A stretch of 9,375 bases of DNA, taken from contig CAJTPV010000064.1 of assembly GCA_910578505.1 (NCBI GenBank), forward strand, positions 1 through 9,375, given 5' to 3'. The notes below the pieces were generated by a model, which saw only the letters and a program-made list of their open reading frames with translations, searched no databases and had not been told where the DNA came from. The stretch is from an uncultured Oscillospiraceae bacterium (GTDB taxonomy: Bacteria; Bacillota; Clostridia; Oscillospirales; Oscillospiraceae). The position numbers and the translations under genes were made by a program. This document shows, one piece after another, positions 6,776-9,375 of this stretch (its first letter is position 1; every line of letters starts with the position of its first letter).

Positions 6776-7150
6776 ATGGCTAGTGAGAAAGTTACTGCTA
6801 TGATCGAAGAGGTCAAGAATCTGACCGTTTTGGAGCTGAGCGAGCTGGTTCACGCACTGGAAGAGGAATTTGGCGTATCCGCTGCCGCTATGGCCGCTCC
6901 CGCCGCCGGCGGAGATGCTCCCGCCGCCGCTGAGAAGACCGAGTTTGACGTGGTGCTGACCGGCTTTGACGCCGCCAGCAAGATCAAGGTCATCAAGGTG
7001 GTCCGCGAGATCACCGGTCAGGGTCTGGCTGAGGCTAAGGCTACCGTCGAGGGCGCGCCCAAGACCCTGAAGGAGGCCCTGTCCAAGGACGATGCCGAGG
7101 CTATGAAGGCTAAGGTCGAAGAGGCCGGCGGCAAGGTCGAGCTGAAGTAA
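6776..7150 (+). CDS. rplL: 50S ribosomal protein L7/L12
   Basis: L7/L12 (bL12) is the multicopy stalk protein that contacts EF-Tu, EF-G and the initiation and release GTPases. The 124-residue protein shows all three parts: an N-terminal dimerisation helix region (about 1-33, with LTVLELSELVHALEEEFGV), an Ala/Gly/Pro-rich hinge (about 36-54), and the C-terminal globular domain (about 55-124, with KIKVIKVVREITGQGLAEAK and the final VEEAGGKVELK). A strong AGGAGG at 6761-6766 lies nine bases before the ATG, consistent with the higher translation needed to supply several copies per L10. Codon use is strongly biased, as expected for a highly expressed gene. The operon ends at the terminator at 7218-7252. 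Confidence 0.98.
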   Translation: MASEKVTAMIEEVKNLTVLELSELVHALEEEFGVSAAAMAAPAAGGDAPAAAEKTEFDVVLTGFDAASKIKVIKVVREITGQGLAEAKATVEGAPKTLKEALSKDDAEAMKAKVEEAGGKVELK

Positions 7151-7217
7151 TAGGGTTTGATGTTGTAAACGTCTGATTTAAGACGCGCACAATGTCTCGT
7201 GAATAATGACACCCATT

Positions 7218-7252
7218 AGGGTCGTAGCACATCGTTGCTGCGGCCCTTTTTT
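7218..7252 (+). terminator. Intrinsic terminator of the rplJ-rplL operon
   Basis: AGGGTCGTAGCA (7218-7229) pairs with TGCTGCGGCCCT (7236-7247) over 12 base pairs, two of them G-U, with a six-base loop. A run of six T follows (7247-7252). It lies 67 bases after the rplL stop and marks the end of the core chromosomal genes in this window. Confidence 0.9.
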
Positions 7253-7317
7253 GTTGCCTTTTTCCACCCCATCATCACCCCGGCACCTCCCCGTTTTCCT
7301 CCCTTTCAGGGGGATTT

Positions 7318-7575
7318 CTACGCAAACGACATCATAAAAATCCTCCATCCATCTCCCCCAAAATTCTCCACCTGCTCCGCATTCTCCTGATTCTGTGCGG
7401 GAGCCGGGGCTGGGACCTCGCCCACCCGGAAATCTTTCCGGCTGAATCCCGCCATATTCAGTCCGCTCACGATACTGTCCAGGGTATTCCTGAAATCGTA
7501 AGCGTCAAATATCCAAGCGGGTATACAGACGTGCCGTAGGGGTGGGAAAATAGTCCCGAGAAGTCTTGAGAAGTC
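7318..7575 (-). pseudogene. 3' remnant of an unidentified mobile-element gene
   Basis: On the minus strand a frame is open from 7575 down to the TAG at 7318-7320 (85 codons) but has no plausible start in its first half. The product reads like a real protein end: DAYDFRNTLDSIVSGLNMAGFS, then a proline/alanine linker VPAPAPAQNQ, an acidic part, and GGDGWRIFMM near the C-terminus. I do not recognise the family. It lies directly downstream of the truncated 80-residue frame at 7595-7837 on the same strand, so the two may be ends of one gene joined by an internal deletion, or of two neighbouring genes. Only its composition and continuity support it; no catalytic motif is visible. Confidence 0.4.
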
Positions 7576-7587
7576 TCAAGAGTTCTC
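7558..7587. repeat. Inverted repeat between the two gene remnants
   Basis: TCTTGAG (7564-7570) and CTCAAGA (7575-7581) are exact reverse complements around a four-base spacer. After a G-G mismatch the stem continues with GAGAA (7558-7562) and TTCTC (7583-7587), giving 12 pairs in all. It lies exactly between the two minus-strand remnants. Confidence 0.6.
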
Positions 7588-7594
7588 AGGATTA

Positions 7595-7837
7595 CTAAAG
7601 GAAGTGGTCGATTTTCGCGTGATACTCCGGATAGACACGTCGCTTCTGCTGCTGGGCCAGTTCCGCCGCATGGTTGACCATGCAGCGATACTCGGCTGTC
7701 GCGCTACCAGGGGCGTAGCCAGAAAAACTCATGGTCTCTTTGGCACGGCGGGCTGCGTCCTCATTGATGGGGTAATACTGGACTGTAGTCTGCGCTGGGG
7801 CCTCCGGCTGGCTACTGGGATTTGTGGTTGTGTTCAT
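7595..7837 (-). pseudogene. N-terminal fragment of a conserved ICE-type protein, truncated at 80 residues
   Basis: The start is intact: AAGGAG lies nine bases before the ATG at 7837. The 80-residue product carries a polar N-terminus rich in Thr/Pro/Gln, then QYYPINEDAARRAKE, SGYAPGSATAEYRCMVNHAAELAQQQKRR and YHAKIDHFL before a TAG. From memory, this segment begins a much longer protein family carried by integrative conjugative elements of Clostridia, in which the text after KID-L continues with a DTYARKLAEN-like helix. I cannot give a reliable domain name or function. The stop therefore probably marks a truncation rather than a natural end. An intrinsic terminator (7920-7953) separates it from whatever lay upstream, so it headed its own transcript. 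Confidence 0.6.
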
Positions 7838-7919
7838 GATGCGATGCTCCTTTCAGCATAGGGCAATTTGATTTCGCCCCTTTATCGCAACAATCCCCGG
7901 CGCGTCCCATCTGACGCGC

Positions 7920-7953
7920 AAAAAACCGGGCCAGAGGTATAACCCCTGGCCCG
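7920..7953 (-). terminator. Intrinsic terminator on the minus strand
   Basis: Read on the minus strand, CGGGCCAG (7953-7946) pairs with CTGGCCCG (7934-7927) over 8 base pairs around an 11-base loop, followed shortly by six U (7925-7920). It would end transcription arriving from the group II intron side and isolates the 80-residue remnant gene downstream. Confidence 0.85.
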
Positions 7954-7962
7954 ATTCTCATA

Positions 7963-8250
7963 TCAGCAAAAGTAGTAAAAGAGTAGTAAATTCGCGGTAG
8001 TAATTCCCGCAAGATTTTTGATTGTCCGCTTGTCCACTCCCGGAGTATGACTTCCCTTGTTGCCCTTGATGGTTCGATAGGCCAGCTTGATATTATTTTC
8101 GCTGGAAATGAGCCCCATCAGATTCTGAAAACTCTTTCCCTGCATGCTGTCAGCATACAATCTGTCAAATGTATTTTGCAGGTCATAATACTCCGTAAAG
8201 CGTATTTTGTTCTTCTTGGGGTTACGCTGTTGCTGCTCCGAAGTCAACAC
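7963..8250 (-). pseudogene. ltrA: Group II intron reverse transcriptase/maturase, N-terminal fragment
   Basis: This is the start of the intron-encoded protein that reverse-splices group II introns into DNA. GTG at 8250 is the preferred start because GGGGAGG ends six bases before it; GTG at 8256 touches the Shine-Dalgarno. The fragment holds the conserved opening of the reverse transcriptase: LYADSMQGKSFQNLMGLIS, then ENNIKLAYRTIKGNKGS, then TPGVDKRTIKNLA. Homology stops there (about base 8008). The remaining 14 residues (GITTANLLLFYYFC) look like read-through of unrelated DNA to the stop at 7963. All reverse transcriptase catalytic blocks (including YADD), the maturase domain X and the endonuclease are missing, so the protein cannot work. 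Confidence 0.85.
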
Positions 8251-8977
8251 AGGCACCCTCCCCTTTCGGCTTGGATTTTCTTTGTCATACTCGAAGCTGC
8301 GTTTGTTGTGTTTTCAATTTTTGTTCATTTCCGACTGGAGGCCGTCCCTCCACAGGCTTATTATTCCTGCTTCATTGGTACCATGCCTCCACTCTCACCG
8401 GGATTAAGGGCGGTTATTACCAGTTGCCCGGCTTGTCCCGTCCAACGGCCTACAGCGGCTTGTTTCATACGTTCCCGGCTTTCCACGTTCCGACAATCCT
8501 ATCATTAGATATTTTTAGGCTCTCCCTCTAGACCTGCACTCAGTTCCAAAAGCCTTGCCGCCTGTAACGGCATGTGGATTTTCATAACAACCAGTCTTAC
8601 TCACCCACGAGTGCGCCATATGAGTGGCCATCTGCCTTTCGACAGATGCAACGTATAGACCCGTACATTCAGGAGTCGTCAGTGCGGTCGGTCGCACATC
8701 CTTACCATGAGTATCCGACACCCGGCATATAGACAGCGCCATCCACCTCTGGACAGAGTTCGTGCGGATTGCTCCGCTTGCGGCTGCTCTCTGCCGACTT
8801 CACCGAGCTTTTGACAGTCCGGTAGCTGCATACCTTGTGCCAATCGGAGTATCAGTGTGGGCGTTTCCGGACGTTACCCCTTCATTCCACCCATTGGATT
8901 GTCAGTTCTCCTAAGATTTCAGGCTTTTCGGCCCTTCGACTTAGTGCCTGACCTTTTCAGTCAGGAACGTGTCGCAC
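8008..8977 (-). mobile_element. Group II intron, 5' part only (truncated inside its ORF)
   Basis: The minus strand from 8977 begins GTGCGACACG, which fits the bacterial group II intron 5' consensus GUGYG. About 720 bases of structured, largely non-coding RNA (domains I to early IV) then lead into the reverse transcriptase start at 8250. Local stems are visible, for example CCTGAC pairing with GTCAGG near the 5' end (about 8940-8965). The reverse transcriptase breaks off near 8008 and no domain V or 3' splice boundary follows, so the element cannot splice or move by itself. A short frame inside the RNA part (8515-8742) is not a gene. The 5' exon lies at 8978 and above. Confidence 0.8.
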
Positions 8978-9022
8978 GGTTGTCGTTGCCGTAGCCTTCC
9001 AGCAGGTTTTTGAAAGAATGTC

Positions 9023-9051
9023 TGTACATTTAGGAAGGATTGTGGTATAAT
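9023..9051 (+). promoter_or_regulatory. Extended -10 promoter of the IS66 transposase
   Basis: TATAAT (9046-9051) is preceded directly by TGG, an extended -10 element. A weak -35-like TGTACA (four of six matches) lies at 9023-9028 with a 17-base spacer. Transcription from about 9058 would give a leader of roughly 30 bases before the ATG at 9087. Confidence 0.65.
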
Positions 9052-9086
9052 ATCTTATAAATCACAGAGAAACGGTGGTGTTAACA

Positions 9087-9375
9087 ATGGGAAGGGAAAC
9101 TTCTTCCGCGCATGTGGACACCGCCGTATTTTTGCAGTTGCGGGAAGAGAACACTGTGCTGAAACAGGAGAATGAAGAACTGCGCAGGAAGCTGGAGCGC
9201 ATGAACGAGCTGCTGCTGAAGGCGCAGCGGGCGCAGTTCGGGCAGAGCAGCGAGAAGCGCTCTTACGTGATGCCCAACCAGCTGGGGATGTTCAACGAGG
9301 CGGAGGCGGAGCAGGACCACAAGGCTCCGGAACCTACAGAAGAAACCCTGACAGTAAAGGAGCACCAGCGCAAGC
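9087..9375 (+). CDS. tnpC: IS66-family transposase (TnpC), N-terminal part, runs off window
   Basis: An open frame from ATG 9087 to the window end, 96 codons with no stop. The product starts with a leucine-rich coiled coil (LQLREENTVLKQENEELRRKLERMNELLLKAQ). The IS66 hallmark QRAQFGQSSEKRSY, then LGMFNEAEAE and a Glu/Pro linker leading to the basic KEHQRK follow. This is the N-terminal region of the DDE transposase of IS66-type elements. Zinc-finger and catalytic domains should lie beyond the window. Only a weak GGTGGTG (9074-9080) serves as ribosome binding site. No tnpA or tnpB is visible just upstream, which fits IS66 relatives that carry only the large transposase. The left inverted repeat could not be placed. 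Intactness is unknown. Confidence 0.88.
   Translation, partial: MGRETSSAHVDTAVFLQLREENTVLKQENEELRRKLERMNELLLKAQRAQFGQSSEKRSYVMPNQLGMFNEAEAEQDHKAPEPTEETLTVKEHQRK

Larger units (their letters stand above)
7318..9375. mobile_element. Region of decayed mobile elements (ICE-like remnants, group II intron fragment, IS66)
   Basis: Everything after the rplL terminator looks like layered mobile DNA. There are two truncated minus-strand reading frames, a minus-strand terminator, a group II intron cut off inside its reverse transcriptase, and the start of an IS66 transposase on the plus strand. GC is visibly lower than in recD2 or rplL. No complete gene is present within the window. Outer boundaries, direct repeats and attachment sites were not found; the right end lies beyond the window. 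Confidence 0.65.

Noticed and set aside
7972..8003. Three GTAGTAA copies as possible iterons or CRISPR
   Set aside because: Seven-base units at unequal spacing (11 and 14) with no origin gene or repeat-spacer pattern.
7812..8012. A 66-codon minus-strand frame starting MRELLPRIYY
   Set aside because: It crosses the break in the intron, the intrinsic terminator and the leader of the next gene; its continuity looks accidental.
8257..8700. Plus-strand frames 8047-8508, 8207-8407, 8271-8531
   Set aside because: They run antisense through the intron RNA and reverse transcriptase start, with no ribosome binding site and no recognisable protein.
8515..8742. A 75-codon minus-strand frame
   Set aside because: It lies within the non-coding structured part of the group II intron and has no ribosome binding site; such frames are frequent by-products of intron RNA.
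9027..9050. Very short frames in the intron 5' exon (17 codons on minus; about 23 codons on plus)
   Set aside because: Too short, bounded by stops, and not recognised; they could be gene fragments but nothing supports it.

Overview
The window comes from a high-GC, low-AT-codon Firmicute. The RecD2, UvrA, L10 and L7/L12 sequences, an SLH/clostripain surface protease and the intergenic repeats all suggest a gut Clostridia member of the Oscillospiraceae type (Flavonifractor/Oscillibacter-like). This placement is inference from protein style and composition, not a database match.

Layout. (1) 2-1664: the 3' end of uvrA (excision repair), then a small membrane protein of the putative small multidrug export family, then a short single-anchor protein of unknown function. 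(2) 1791-4001: recD2, a complete RecD-like 5'-3' helicase. Copies of a 30-bp repeat sit exactly at the stop codons of the membrane-protein gene and of recD2. A perfect AT-rich palindrome lies just upstream of recD2. (3) 4149-5906: a secreted, cell-wall-anchored cysteine peptidase (three SLH-like segments plus a clostripain C11 domain) that probably starts at TTG. (4) 5930-7252: the rplJ-rplL stalk-protein operon as a self-contained unit. It has a consensus sigma-A promoter, a structured L10-leader-like 5' UTR ending in an attenuator-like hairpin, rplJ, rplL and an intrinsic terminator. No rplK/rplA lies upstream and no rpoB downstream.

(5) 7318-9375: a mobile-element graveyard, with lower GC and different composition. 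On the minus strand it holds two truncated gene remnants of a conjugative or mobilizable element, an intrinsic terminator, and a group II intron cut off early in its reverse transcriptase. The intron's 5' boundary is readable at 8977. On the plus strand, an IS66-family transposase starts at 9087 under an extended -10 promoter and runs off the window.

The first 7.2 kb are ordinary chromosomal genes for DNA repair, surface proteolysis and translation. The last 2 kb record repeated insertion and deletion just behind the rplJL terminator. I did not find a convincing complete novel system. The items most worth a second look are the repeat family tied to stop codons, the rplJ leader, and the layered wreckage after rplL.
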